In this document: positions 52,678 to 62,223 of the stretch, in pieces
Position numbering within the stretch: the first letter of the stretch is position 1
How the letters are laid out: each line of letters begins with the position of its first letter
Source: Muricoccus nepalensis
GTDB taxonomy: Bacteria; Pseudomonadota; Alphaproteobacteria; Acetobacterales; Acetobacteraceae
Direction: 5' to 3'
Assembly (NCBI RefSeq): GCF_006438825.1
Contig: NZ_RCZP01000006.1
Span: 16,876 to 80,875 of the forward strand
DNA: 64,000 nt
Made by a program: the position numbers and the translations under genes
Notes under the pieces: model-generated
What the model was told of the DNA's origin: nothing
Seen by the model: only the letters and a program-made list of their open reading frames with translations
Database searches by the model: none

Positions 52678-54285
52678 ATGGCGGGGATGGCGGAGGCGGC
52701 CTGGGGCCGGGTGATGGAGTTGGCGCGCGCGCCCGGCGCGGCCGCGATCCGCCCGCTGATGGAGGACCCCTCCCGCGCCGCGCGCTTCACCCACCGCGCC
52801 GGCGACCTCCTCGCGGACCTCTCCAAGACCTCCGTCTCCGACGAGGCCCGCGCGGCGCTGCTCGACCTCGCCCGCGCCCGCGGCGTGCTCGCCGCCCGCG
52901 ACGCCATGGCGGCCGGCGAGGCGATCAACGCCACCGAGGGCCGCGCCGTGCTGCACCTGGCGCTCCGCGGCCCCCGCGGCGCCTTCCGGGCCGGCGGGGA
53001 GGACGCCTCCGCCGCGGTCCACGACACGCTCGACGCCATGCGCGCCTTCTGCGGGCGCATCCACGCCGGGGGCCGCTTCACCGACGTGCTGAGCATCGGC
53101 ATCGGCGGCTCGGACCTCGGCCCGCAGATGGCGCTGCGCGCCCTCTGGCGCCATGGCATGCCGATGCGCGCGCACTTCCTCTCCAACGTGGACGGCCATG
53201 CCTGGGAGGCGCTGCGCCACGGGCTGGACCCCGCGCGCACCCTCGTCCTCGTCGCCAGCAAGACCTTCACCACCGCCGAGACGATGGCCAACGCCCACCT
53301 CGTCCGCGACTGGCTGCGCGCGGCGCGCGGGACGGCAGGCGACGCCCAGCTCGTCGCCCTCTCCACCAACCTGGCCGCCACCCGCGAATTCGGCGTGCCC
53401 GAGGCCCAGGTCTTCGGCTTCCGCGACTGGGTGGGCGGGCGCTTCTCGATGTGGTCGGCCATCGGCCTCTCCATCGCGCTGGCCTGCGGCTGGGAGGTCT
53501 TCGCGAACCTCCTCGCCGGCGCCCGGCGCATGGACGAGCATTTCCTCGCCGCGCCCGAGGCGGAGAACCTGCCCCTGCTGATGGCGCTGACCGAGCTCTG
53601 GCACGTCGACGGCCTCGGCCTGCCCAGCCGCGCCGTGCTGCCCTACGACGAGCGCCTCGCCCGCTTCCCCGCCCATCTCCAGCAGGTGGAGATGGAGTCC
53701 CTCGGCAAGCGCGTGACGATGGAGGGCGCGCCCGTGCCCCGCGCCACCGGCCCCGTGGTCTTCGGCGAGCCGGGCACCAACGCGCAGCACTCCTTCATGC
53801 AGCTCCTCCACCAGGGAACCACCCCGGTGCCGGCCGACATCGTCCTCGTCGCGAACCCTGACCACGGCTTCGAGGAAAACCACCGCCAGCTCCTCGCCAA
53901 CGGCCTCGCCCAGGCCGAGGCGCTGCTGCGCGGCCGGGGCGAAGGGGAGGTGCGCGCCGAGATGGAGGCCAAGGGCATGGCGCCCGCGGCGGTCGAGGCC
54001 CTGCTGCCCCACCGCCTCTTCCCCGGGGACCGGCCGAGCACCACCCTCGTCCTGCCGCGCCTCGACGCGAACACCCTCGGCCAGCTCGTCGCCCTCTACG
54101 AGCACAAGGTCTTCTTCCTCGGCGCCCTCTGGGGGATCAACGCCTTCGACCAGTGGGGGGTGGAGTTGGGCAAGCAGCTCGCGGGCGCCCTCCTGCCCGA
54201 GCTCGCGCCCGGCGCGGCGGCGGGGGCGCACGACCCCTCCACCGCCGCCCTCATCCGCGAGCTGCACCGCCTGCAAGCGGGCTGA
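52678..54285 (+). CDS. pgi: Glucose-6-phosphate isomerase
   Basis: The 535-residue glycolytic enzyme has DVLSIGIGGSDLGPQMALRA, VASKTFTTAETMANA and GRFSMWSAIG, the sugar-phosphate-binding blocks, and signature 2 near FLGALWGINAFDQWGVELGK. It interconverts glucose-6-P and fructose-6-P. ATG at 52678 is 10 bases after GGGGGAG; a GTG at 52654 would add 8 residues. It stands alone between lrgA (divergent) and the convergent TonB receptor. Confidence 0.95.
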   Translation: MAGMAEAAWGRVMELARAPGAAAIRPLMEDPSRAARFTHRAGDLLADLSKTSVSDEARAALLDLARARGVLAARDAMAAGEAINATEGRAVLHLALRGPRGAFRAGGEDASAAVHDTLDAMRAFCGRIHAGGRFTDVLSIGIGGSDLGPQMALRALWRHGMPMRAHFLSNVDGHAWEALRHGLDPARTLVLVASKTFTTAETMANAHLVRDWLRAARGTAGDAQLVALSTNLAATREFGVPEAQVFGFRDWVGGRFSMWSAIGLSIALACGWEVFANLLAGARRMDEHFLAAPEAENLPLLMALTELWHVDGLGLPSRAVLPYDERLARFPAHLQQVEMESLGKRVTMEGAPVPRATGPVVFGEPGTNAQHSFMQLLHQGTTPVPADIVLVANPDHGFEENHRQLLANGLAQAEALLRGRGEGEVRAEMEAKGMAPAAVEALLPHRLFPGDRPSTTLVLPRLDANTLGQLVALYEHKVFFLGALWGINAFDQWGVELGKQLAGALLPELAPGAAAGAHDPSTAALIRELHRLQAG

Positions 54286-54301
54286 GCCCCAGGGCCGAGC
54301 C

Positions 54302-56359
54302 CTAGAAGCGGAAGCCCACCCCGCCGTAGACGCTGCGCCCGAAGCCCGGCTCGTAAAGCGCCGAGGCGGCGGTCGCGGCCGGGGCGACCGAGGCGCTGGC
54401 GATGTACCGTCGGTCCGTCAGGTTCCGCCCCTCCGCGAAGACCGACAGGCCGTTCTCGAAGTCCCAGGCGGCGCGCAGGCCGAGCAGCGCGTAGCCGCCC
54501 GTCCGCTGCGTGTTCGCGTTGTCCGCGAAGAACCCGACCGGCACCCACTCCACCGTCGGCGCGACCGTCGCGCCCGCCGGGTGGCGGTAGCGCAACTCGG
54601 CCCGCAGCAGGTGCCGCGGCGCGCCCGGAAGCTGGTTGCCGCCGTAGCGCGCGTCCCCGTCGAAGCGGAAGTCGTTGAAGCTGTAGGCCCCGCGGAGCGC
54701 CACCGCGTCGCCAGGGACGAGGTCGCGCAGCACCGTCCAGGCGAGCGCCGCCTCCACCCCCTGGTGGATCGTCCGCCCGGCGTTCAGCGCGAAGCTCGCG
54801 CCGGTGCCCGTGGGGTCGAAGAGCTGGATCTCGTCGCGCAGCGCCGCGCGATAGGCCGCGACCTCCCAATCGAGCCCCCCCTCGCGCCCGCGCGTGCCGA
54901 TCTCGACCGTCCGCGACCGCTGCGCCCGCAGCGCCGAGAAGCCCCGCGCGGCGAGCGGCGTCAGGTCGCTGATCGTCGGCGGCTCCGTCGCCCAGGAGAG
55001 ATTGGCGAAGGCCTGCGCGCCCGGCGTCACGTCCCACGTCACGCCGAGCAGGGGGTTGGCGTAGCGGTAGCTCGCCGAGCCCGACTGCGCCCCATCCGCG
55101 AGGAATCGGTCGCGGCTGGCCCGGTAGGCGTCGCCCAGCTGCACCCCCGCGACCAGCGCGAGCGAGGGCAGGACGTAGAGCGTGTCCTGCAGCGTCGCCG
55201 TGCTCGTCCGCGCGCGGTCGCTGCTCGAGGCCGTCGGCCGCCCCGGCCGCCCGCCGAGGTTGAGGAAGCGCTGGCTGTCCGTCGCCCCCAGCCCGGCCGT
55301 GCCGGCGAGGACGAGCCGGTTCCGCAGCCCCGCCACCTCGCCCTCCAGCGTGAGGCGGAGGGAGCCGTTCACGTCGTCGCTGCGCTGGTCGATGTACTGG
55401 AAGATCGGGTGGTCCACCTCCCGGTGCACGAAGGAGGCCCCGGCCTCCAGCACCGCCCCCGGCCCGATCCGCCAGGTGGTGCGGCTGCCCAGCCGGTTGC
55501 TCTCGATGTTGCGCTGGTAGTCGCCGAGGAGATTGGCCGCCGCCGCGGCGCGGGGATCGAGGAGCGCCCGCGCCCGGGTCAGCGCGCCCGGGATGCGCTG
55601 CTCGATATTGTTGTACCCGTAGTAGAGCCGCGTCTCGACGCCCTCCGCCGGCTGCCAGCCGATATTCCCGTTGAAGCGCCGGCTCTCACCCCCGCTGTGC
55701 CGCCGGAAGCCGTCCTGGCTCAGCGCCGAGAGGCTTCCCCAGGCGTCGACGCCGCCCGCCGCCACGCCATAGGCCGCCTGTGCGCGCCGGTAGCCGTAGG
55801 ACCCGGCCTCGCCGCGCAGCAGGGCGCCCGGGTCGCTCCGCCCGGTCGGCGTCACGAAATTCAGCACGCCCCCCAGCGTCGCGGCCCCGAGGCCGAAGGC
55901 GTTGGCGCCGCGCAGCACCTCGACATGCCCGAAGGTGAGGGGGTCCAGCTCCTGGAAGTCGCCCGCGCCGTCCGCCTGGTTCAGCGGGATGCCGTCCTGG
56001 GTGAGCTGCACGCCCCGCAGATGCGCGTTCCGCGCGAGGCCGGAGCCGCGGATCGAGAGCCGCGTGTCCTCGCCCCATTTCGGCTGGGCGAAGACGCCGG
56101 GCGCGTACTCGAGCACGTCGCGCAGCGTGGTGACGCCGGCGCGGAGCCGGATCTCCTCCGCCGGCACCACCGTGACGTTCCCCGGCACCTCCCGCAGCCG
56201 GAGCGCCGCCGCGGCGGCGTCGGGGGCGGTGAGGGAGGGGCGCGGCCGGGCGACGGTCACCTCGGGCACCTCCAGCGGCGCCTCCGGCGCAGGCTGGGCA
56301 AGGAGCGGAAAGGGCAAGCAGGCGGCCGCGAGCAGCGCGGCGCGGGGAGAGGGGCGCAT
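54302..56359 (-). CDS. TonB-dependent outer-membrane receptor
   Basis: The 685-residue protein has a signal peptide (about 1-22), an N-terminal plug with VPGNVTVVPAEEIRLRAGVT and LSIRGSGLARNAHLRGVQLT, and a C-terminal beta barrel ending in the aromatic GFRF. The EVTVARPRP stretch near residue 35 can serve as the TonB box region. The plug resembles FecA-like siderophore or metal receptors, but the ligand is not determined. A DUF2946 protein 60 bp upstream on the same strand hints at metal (copper) rather than iron uptake. Confidence 0.92.
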   Translation of the reverse strand: MRPSPRAALLAAACLPFPLLAQPAPEAPLEVPEVTVARPRPSLTAPDAAAAALRLREVPGNVTVVPAEEIRLRAGVTTLRDVLEYAPGVFAQPKWGEDTRLSIRGSGLARNAHLRGVQLTQDGIPLNQADGAGDFQELDPLTFGHVEVLRGANAFGLGAATLGGVLNFVTPTGRSDPGALLRGEAGSYGYRRAQAAYGVAAGGVDAWGSLSALSQDGFRRHSGGESRRFNGNIGWQPAEGVETRLYYGYNNIEQRIPGALTRARALLDPRAAAAANLLGDYQRNIESNRLGSRTTWRIGPGAVLEAGASFVHREVDHPIFQYIDQRSDDVNGSLRLTLEGEVAGLRNRLVLAGTAGLGATDSQRFLNLGGRPGRPTASSSDRARTSTATLQDTLYVLPSLALVAGVQLGDAYRASRDRFLADGAQSGSASYRYANPLLGVTWDVTPGAQAFANLSWATEPPTISDLTPLAARGFSALRAQRSRTVEIGTRGREGGLDWEVAAYRAALRDEIQLFDPTGTGASFALNAGRTIHQGVEAALAWTVLRDLVPGDAVALRGAYSFNDFRFDGDARYGGNQLPGAPRHLLRAELRYRHPAGATVAPTVEWVPVGFFADNANTQRTGGYALLGLRAAWDFENGLSVFAEGRNLTDRRYIASASVAPAATAASALYEPGFGRSVYGGVGFRF

Positions 56360-56419
56360 GGAGATCTTCCTGACGGCGTGGGAAAGCCGGCCCCCGGGCG
56401 GGAGCCGGCCGGAACGCGG

Positions 56420-56788
56420 TCAGGCGGCGGGCGGGGCTCTCGGCTGCTGGGGTGGCGCGCGGGCGGGCAGGGGCGGCAGCCCGGCGCGCCCCCGGGGAGG
56501 CGCCGCCGCCGCGGGCGCGACGCGCAGGGCCGGCGCCCGCGGCGCCTCGGCCGCGATCGCCGCCGGCCCCTGGCAGAGGTCGCAGCAGGCGGCGGCGTGG
56601 CCGGGCTCGACCGGCCGCCCCTCCTCGTCCAGCAGGACGGTCCGCGCGCCGTCCGGGCTGCACAGCTCCACCGCCACGGCGCGGCCGAGCATCCCGAGCG
56701 CGCGCGCCTGCGGCAGCACCGCCGCCGCCCATTGCAGGAGCAGCAGCCCGGCGAGCAGGCGCGCGAGGGTGCGGCGGGAGGGTCGCAT
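56420..56788 (-). CDS. DUF2946-family exported protein with Cys cluster
   Basis: The 122-residue protein begins with a signal sequence (MRPSRRTLARLLAGLLLLQW, ending QARA) and has Cys residues at VELCSPDGAR and in AACCDLCQGP, a CCxxC-type cluster that may bind a metal. A Pro/Ala-rich tail ends the protein. DUF2946 genes are often near TonB receptors and copper-related genes; here the receptor follows 60 bp downstream, so cotranscription is likely. Metal binding is inferred. Confidence 0.78.
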   Translation of the reverse strand: MRPSRRTLARLLAGLLLLQWAAAVLPQARALGMLGRAVAVELCSPDGARTVLLDEEGRPVEPGHAAACCDLCQGPAAIAAEAPRAPALRVAPAAAAPPRGRAGLPPLPARAPPQQPRAPPAA

Positions 56789-56910
56789 CGCGGCCCCGAT
56801 AGCCGAGCGCGCCGCACCTGGCGAGGCGCCGCTCACGCTTTCCTAACCGGCCCGCGCCAATCCTCCGTCAATCCTTGCCCCGGCGCCACGGAAGCTCCAT
56901 CCCTGGCATC

Positions 56911-58815
56911 GTGAGCCCCACCTCCCTCCTGGCAGCCGCCCCGGCCATTCGCCGCCTCCCCCCCACCACCGCCGACCGCATCGCCGCCGGCGAGGTGGTG
57001 GAGCGCCCCGCCGCCGCCGTGAAGGAGCTGGTGGAGAACGCGCTCGACGCCGGCGCGCGCCGCGTCCGCGTCACGCTCGAGGGCGGCGGCACCGACCGCA
57101 TCCTCGTGGAGGACGACGGCGCGGGCATGCTCCCCGCCGACCTCGCCCTCTGCATCGAGCGCCACGCCACCTCCAAGCTGCCGGACGAGGCGACGCTGTT
57201 CCGCATCGCGACCCTCGGCTTCCGCGGCGAGGCGCTGCCCTCCATCGGCGCCGTCTCCCGCCTCGCCATCACCACCCGCCCGCGCGACGGCGAGGCCCAC
57301 GCCATCGCGGTGGAGGCCGGGCGCGTCGGCGAGGTGACGCCCGCGGCCGCCCCGCCCGGCACGCGGGTGGAGGTGCGCGACCTCTTCTTCGCCACCCCCG
57401 CCCGCCGCAAGTTCCTGAAGACCCCCGGCACTGAGGCCGCCCACGCCGTCGAGGCCGTGCGCCGCCTCGCCTTCGCCTGGCCCGAGGTCGGCTTCCGCGT
57501 CACGGTCGACGGCCGCACCGCCCTCGACCTCCCCCCCGCCGACCGCGCGGCCCGCGCCGGCGCCCTGCTCGGCCGCGACTTCGCCGCCGCCGCCGTGCCG
57601 GTGGAGGGAAGCTGGCCGGACCTCCGGCTGGAGGGGCTGGCGGGCCTGCCCACCCACCACCGCGCGACGGCGGCCGAGCAGCACCTCGTCGTCAACCGCC
57701 GCCCCGTGCGCGACCCCCTGCTGCGCGCGGCCCTCCGCGTCGCCTACCGCGACGTCCTCGCCGTCGGCCGCCACCCCGTCGCCGCCCTCTTCCTCGAGAT
57801 CCCGCCCGAGGCGGTGGACGTGAACGTCCACCCCATGAAGACCGAGCTCCGCTTCCGCGACGCCGCGGGGGTGCGGGGCGCGATGATCGCCTCCCTCCGC
57901 CGGGCGCTGGGCACCGGGGCGGGCGTGGGCATGGCGCGCACCGGCTGGGACGCCGCCCTCGGCGCCGCCCGCGGGGCGGAGGACGCCGCCGCGCCCGACC
58001 CCGCCTGGCCCAGCCTCGCCGGCCGGCCGCGGGAGGAAGCGTCGGGCACCGCCTGGTCCGAGGCCACGGAGGGCCCCGCCCGCGCCCCCGGCTTCGCCGA
58101 GCCCGCCGGCGCCGCCTTCGCCTTCGCGCCGCCCTTCCCCCCGCCGCCGGTGCAGGCGCGCTTCGCCCTGCCGCCCGGCGCCCTCTCCGTGCCCGCCGAG
58201 GCCCCGCCGCGCGACCCCGGCGCGGCCGAGGAAGGCCCCCTCGGCCGCCCGCTCGCGCAGCTCCTCGACACCTACGTCCTCGCCGAGGCCCCGGACGGCG
58301 CCCTCGTCCTCGTGGACCAGCACGCGGCGCACGAGCGGCTGACGCACGAGCGCCTCGCGGCCCAGCTCGTCGCGGGCGGCGTGCGCGCGCAGCCCCTGCT
58401 CCTGCCGGCGGTGGTGGACATGCCGGCCGCCGACGCGCTGCGGCTCGCCGGCCGGGCCGAGGACCTCGCCCGCCTCGGACTCGAGATCGAGCCCTTCGGC
58501 CCCGGCGCCATTCTCGTCCGCGCCCTGCCGGCCCTGCTCGGCACCCCCGAGCCCGGCCCGATCCTGGCCGACATCGCCGCGGAACTATCAGAATGGGAGG
58601 AGAGCACGGCGCTGGAGCGGCGGCTCGACGCCGCCGTCGCGCGCCTCGCCTGCCACGGCAGCGTGCGCGCCGGGCGCCGCCTGAACACCGCCGAGATGGC
58701 CGCACTCCTGCGCGAGATGGAGGCGACGCCCCGCGCCGCCACCTGCTCCCACGGCCGCCCCACCTTCCTCCGCCTCGGCGCCGGGGACCTCGCGCGGATG
58801 TTCGGCCGCACCTGA
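56911..58815 (+). CDS. mutL: DNA mismatch repair protein MutL
   Basis: The 634-residue protein has the GHKL ATPase motifs RIAAGEVVERPAAAVKELVE with NALDAGA, VEDDGAGML, GFRGEALPSIGAVS, and LFFATPARRKF. The C-terminal domain carries VLVDQHAAHERLTHERLAAQ and ends ATCSHGRPTFLRL, as in MutL. It couples MutS to strand excision. The GTG at 56911 is used because no ATG lies near the conserved start; its ribosome binding site is weak. It starts divergently, 122 bp from the DUF2946 gene. Confidence 0.95.
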   Translation: MSPTSLLAAAPAIRRLPPTTADRIAAGEVVERPAAAVKELVENALDAGARRVRVTLEGGGTDRILVEDDGAGMLPADLALCIERHATSKLPDEATLFRIATLGFRGEALPSIGAVSRLAITTRPRDGEAHAIAVEAGRVGEVTPAAAPPGTRVEVRDLFFATPARRKFLKTPGTEAAHAVEAVRRLAFAWPEVGFRVTVDGRTALDLPPADRAARAGALLGRDFAAAAVPVEGSWPDLRLEGLAGLPTHHRATAAEQHLVVNRRPVRDPLLRAALRVAYRDVLAVGRHPVAALFLEIPPEAVDVNVHPMKTELRFRDAAGVRGAMIASLRRALGTGAGVGMARTGWDAALGAARGAEDAAAPDPAWPSLAGRPREEASGTAWSEATEGPARAPGFAEPAGAAFAFAPPFPPPPVQARFALPPGALSVPAEAPPRDPGAAEEGPLGRPLAQLLDTYVLAEAPDGALVLVDQHAAHERLTHERLAAQLVAGGVRAQPLLLPAVVDMPAADALRLAGRAEDLARLGLEIEPFGPGAILVRALPALLGTPEPGPILADIAAELSEWEESTALERRLDAAVARLACHGSVRAGRRLNTAEMAALLREMEATPRAATCSHGRPTFLRLGAGDLARMFGRT

Positions 58816-58882
58816 GCGCGGGCGCCGCACGGACAACCCGGGGCCGCCCCGCCGGTTAAGCCGGTCATGAGGGAAACGCCCG

Positions 58883-59575
58883 ATGGCCGATGACGCCCGC
58901 CCGCGGGACGAGGGGCCGCGCGTCAGCGCGGAGGCGGTGAACAACGTCGTGCAGACCCTCGCCATCCTCGCGGCCGGGGCCTGGGGCGTCTACACCTTCG
59001 TCTACGAGGCCCGGATCGCCCCGGGCCTCGCGCCGCCGAGCGTCTCCGTCACGAGCGCGCTGGAGCGCGTCGGCCGCAAGGACGGCCTCGTCGCCATCCG
59101 CTCCACCGTCACGCGCCGCAACGTGGGTCAGGCGGAGGTGCGCGTCCTCGGCCTCACCTACAACGTCACGGGCGTGCGGGTGCGCTTCGGGGGGCCGGGC
59201 GCGCTCCCATCGGCGCTGCCGGCGGGCGAGCCCGTCGCCCAGGCGCGCGACTACGCGGAGGAGGGGGAGGAGGTCCTGCTCCGCCACGGCGTGCTCTTCG
59301 ACGGCGCGACCGGCGACCCCTCCGGCCTCAACCCCGGCGAGGCCGTCTCGCGCGACCTCGTCTTCTACGCCGACCCCGCCCGCTACGACTCCATCCGCTT
59401 CCGCGTCGCCCTCACCTACGCGAAGATGTCCGACCCCGCCGTGCCGCTCGTCCTCGCGCTCCGCGACGAGCGCATCGCGGCGCTGCCCGGCCCGGGCTGC
59501 GCGGCGCCGGCCGCCCGCTGCGGCGCGCTGGCGACGACGGATTTCGGGACCGAGTTCTCCCTCTGGTCCCCATGA
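58883..59575 (+). CDS. Membrane-anchored hypothetical protein preceding K+ channel
   Basis: The 230-residue protein has one N-terminal membrane helix (about 20-42, VVQTLAILAAGAWGVYTFVY) and a soluble beta-rich domain with SVSVTSALERVGRKDGLVAI. The final part contains two Cys (PGCAAPAARCGA) near the C-terminus. No family is recognised. Its TGA overlaps the ATG of the channel gene (ATGA), so it is probably a functional partner of the channel; the side of the membrane is undetermined. Confidence 0.75.
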   Translation: MADDARPRDEGPRVSAEAVNNVVQTLAILAAGAWGVYTFVYEARIAPGLAPPSVSVTSALERVGRKDGLVAIRSTVTRRNVGQAEVRVLGLTYNVTGVRVRFGGPGALPSALPAGEPVAQARDYAEEGEEVLLRHGVLFDGATGDPSGLNPGEAVSRDLVFYADPARYDSIRFRVALTYAKMSDPAVPLVLALRDERIAALPGPGCAAPAARCGALATTDFGTEFSLWSP

Positions 59576-60531
59576 CCCCGCTCCCGGGCCCCGCCCCGGT
59601 TGCGGTCGCCGCCGCCCCGGCCCCACTCTCCGCGCCCAAGCGGGAGGAAGCGGCGGCCATGCCGGTGCCAGGGGCGATCCGGACGGCGGGGGGCGACCGG
59701 CCCGCACCGGGCGGCGCGGCGGGGAAGGGGCCTTCGGCGCCCCCGCACCCCCTCGCCGGGCGCCTGCGCCGGCTGCGCGCGCGGCTGCGCAGCCTCTACG
59801 AGGATGACACCCCCGGGGCACGGCGCGCGCGGGACGTGCTGCTCGGGACGGACATCGCCATCCTCGTCTTCGTCATCGCCACCTCCTTCGCGCACGGCCA
59901 GGCTTGGCTGGAGGTGGTGGACGGCCTTCTCGGCGCGCTCCTCCTCGCCGAGCTCGCGGCGCGCCTTTTCGCCAGCCGCGCGCCGCGGCGCGACCTGCTC
60001 AACCCCTGGACCTGGGTGGACATGGTGGCGATCGCCTCCTTCCTCGCGCCCGTGACCGGCGAGGCCTTCGGCTTCCTGCGCGCGCTCCGCCTCCTGCGGG
60101 TGCTGCGGCTCTTCCGCGTGCTCGAGCGGCTGCGCGAGATCTGGCCGGTCTTCCGCCGCAACGAGGAGGCCGTCATGGCCGCGGCCAACCTCGCCGTCTT
60201 CATCTTCGTCATGACGGGGATGGTCTACGCGACGCAGCACCGCTCGAACCCGCACATCGCGAACTACGCAGACGCCCTCTACTTCACCATCACCTCGCTC
60301 ACCACGACGGGCTTCGGCGACATCACCCTGCCGGGCACGACGGGGCGCATGCTCTCCGTCGTCATCATGCTCGCGGGCGTGACCCTCTTCCTGCGCCTCG
60401 CCCAGGCGCTGTTCCGCCCCTCCAAGGTGCGCCACGACTGCCCCTCCTGCGGGCTGATGCGGCACGAGCCGGACGCGGTGCACTGCAAGGCCTGCGGCGT
60501 CGTCCTCAACATCCCCGACGAAGGGCACTGA
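59572..60531 (+). CDS. Voltage-gated-type potassium channel with C-terminal zinc ribbon
   Basis: The 319-residue protein has six membrane segments: S4 (FLRALRLLRVLRLFRVLERL) carries Arg at every third position, and a pore loop contains the selectivity filter TTTGFGDI. The N-terminal about 75 residues are Pro/Ala-rich and probably disordered. After the pore, a zinc ribbon with CPSCGLMRHEP and HCKACGVVL ends the protein. GFGD replaces the usual GYGD, as in some prokaryotic channels. It is coupled to the upstream membrane-protein gene by an ATGA overlap. Confidence 0.88.
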   Translation: MTPLPGPAPVAVAAAPAPLSAPKREEAAAMPVPGAIRTAGGDRPAPGGAAGKGPSAPPHPLAGRLRRLRARLRSLYEDDTPGARRARDVLLGTDIAILVFVIATSFAHGQAWLEVVDGLLGALLLAELAARLFASRAPRRDLLNPWTWVDMVAIASFLAPVTGEAFGFLRALRLLRVLRLFRVLERLREIWPVFRRNEEAVMAAANLAVFIFVMTGMVYATQHRSNPHIANYADALYFTITSLTTTGFGDITLPGTTGRMLSVVIMLAGVTLFLRLAQALFRPSKVRHDCPSCGLMRHEPDAVHCKACGVVLNIPDEGH

Positions 60532-60553
60532 CCCCCGGCGAGGCGCGCCCGCC

Positions 60554-61720
60554 TCAGTCCAGCAGCCAGCGGAGCGAGCGGCGCAGCCGCGCGGTGCCGT
60601 CGCGCTCGAACCAGCGGCCGTGGGCGAAGATCACCCGCACGGGCGCCAGCGCCACCAGCCGCGACGCCGCCCCCGCCGCCTCCCGCTCGCGCCAGCGGAT
60701 GACGGCGCGCAGGTAAGGCGGCGGCATGCCGTCGGGCGCCAGGACGCCGAAGGCCCAGGTAACCGGCCGCAGCGGCAGCGGCACCTTCGGGGCCTCGAGG
60801 TTGATGACGAGGTCCGTCAGCACGAGGGTCTCGGAGGGGCGGTGGAACATCGCCATCTCGGTGAAGCCCGCCCCGCCCGGCACGGGCACGAGCTCGATCG
60901 CCTCCCCCCAGGCGGCGGGGGCGAGGGGGCCGAGGTCGTGGTCCAGCCGCAGCCCGCTGCGCCGCACCTGGCCGCGGCCGCGCAGCCCCGGCGCCGCCCA
61001 GGTCGTCGCCTCCGGGCAGGCGTCCTGCCAATCCTTCATGAAGGTCCAGTGCGCGAGGTTGGGCGCGACGAGGTGCCGCACCGGCCCGATCGCCTCCAGC
61101 GCCGTCTTCAGCGCGATGGAGAAGCGCGTCGGCGAGTGCAGCAGCAGCCCGCCGTCGGGCAGCCGGATCACCGTCATCCGCGTGCCGATCACCGCGCCGA
61201 GCGCGTTCTCAAGCGCGCTGTCCACGAGGAAGACGCCCTCCGCCACGGGCTTGGGCACGTCGAGCGGCGGGTAGGCGGCCCCATTATGGGAATGCGCGTG
61301 GGCGTGGCCCCGCGCCGCGCTCCCCGGACCGAGCAGCCGTCCCACCGGCCCCGATCCCTGGCCCGGTCCCTGGCGCGGCGAGGCGCTGCTGAGCGCCGTC
61401 ACCACCAGCTCCGTGATCCCAATGCCGACGAGCAGCGCGCGCGTCGCGTCCGACTGCCGCGCCATGGCCAGCCCCGCCGCGACGAGCGCTGTCCCGCCGA
61501 GCGCGTCGAGGGCGAGGTGCTGGCGCATCGAGAGCGCCGGCGTCAGCCCGCCCTCGTAGTCCGTGAGCGCCGCGTAGCCCGCGTGGTAGGCGCCCGCCGC
61601 GCCCAGCAGGCGCGAGACCGGCGGCGGCAGCGCGCGGGAGGCGGCCAGGCCGCCGAGCAGCGCGGCCATGCCGTAGTCGATCAGCCCGTGCGCGCGGGTG
61701 GAGATGGTCATCGGCGGCAT
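60554..61720 (-). CDS. Membrane domain fused to DUF4336 protein with His-rich linker
   Basis: The 388-residue protein has an N-terminal membrane part with four helices (about 5-130, RAHGLIDYGMAALLGGLAAS onward), a linker RGHAHAHSHNG with four His, and a DUF4336 domain (about 150-385) resembling metallo-beta-lactamase folds: VRHLVAPNLAHWTFMKDWQ and LTDLVINLE. DUF4336 proteins are uncharacterised. A second start at 61711 is also possible. The fusion of a DoxX/SPW-like membrane part to DUF4336 is unusual. Confidence 0.78.
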   Translation of the reverse strand: MPPMTISTRAHGLIDYGMAALLGGLAASRALPPPVSRLLGAAGAYHAGYAALTDYEGGLTPALSMRQHLALDALGGTALVAAGLAMARQSDATRALLVGIGITELVVTALSSASPRQGPGQGSGPVGRLLGPGSAARGHAHAHSHNGAAYPPLDVPKPVAEGVFLVDSALENALGAVIGTRMTVIRLPDGGLLLHSPTRFSIALKTALEAIGPVRHLVAPNLAHWTFMKDWQDACPEATTWAAPGLRGRGQVRRSGLRLDHDLGPLAPAAWGEAIELVPVPGGAGFTEMAMFHRPSETLVLTDLVINLEAPKVPLPLRPVTWAFGVLAPDGMPPPYLRAVIRWREREAAGAASRLVALAPVRVIFAHGRWFERDGTARLRRSLRWLLD

Positions 61721-61855
61721 CCGGTCCGTGGGGGTCCCGATGAAACGGGACCACCCCCCAATGGATGCATTCCACAAGCGGGAACGGGCACGCCGAAGCC
61801 CGGGACGCCGCCTCGAAGCGGTGGCCCGGCGGAAGCTAGCGGCGCGGGAAGGGCG

Positions 61856-62095
61856 TCAGCCCTCCTCCTCGTCGTCCGAGCCGCGCAGGTCGCAGGCGAT
61901 GACATAGGCCGGGGAACCGTCCTCAGCCTCCATCTCCTCGATCATGTCGATGCCGTAGATGTCGATGTCCCCGTCATCCTCCTCGCCGCCGAGCATGATG
62001 CCGAGCGCGATGGGGCGGGAGGCGTCGAGCTTCTGCAGCTCGGCGATCAGGGCGCCGACCGTCATGGTCTCGGTGGCCTGGGTATCGTCGGACAT
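61856..62095 (-). CDS. Small acidic hypothetical protein, 79 aa
   Basis: The product MSDDTQATETMTVGALIAEL starts with a helix and a long acidic stretch (GGEEDDGDIDIYGIDMIEEM) and ends SDDEEEG. It is strongly negative and has no membrane segment. GGAGCGACCCCC lies before the ATG. No family recognised; it lies between the DUF4336 gene and holC. Confidence 0.65.
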   Translation of the reverse strand: MSDDTQATETMTVGALIAELQKLDASRPIALGIMLGGEEDDGDIDIYGIDMIEEMEAEDGSPAYVIACDLRGSDDEEEG

Positions 62096-62223
62096 GGGGG
62101 TCGCTCCTGAAGGCAGCGCCGATGTGGCAGGCCGCGGGGGAGGGAGCAAGGGCGCGGGTCGTGACGGCTGCGCGATTGCGGCAGGCCGCGCGACCCTCCG
62201 CCGGCGGGCGCCGCGGCCCCTCC

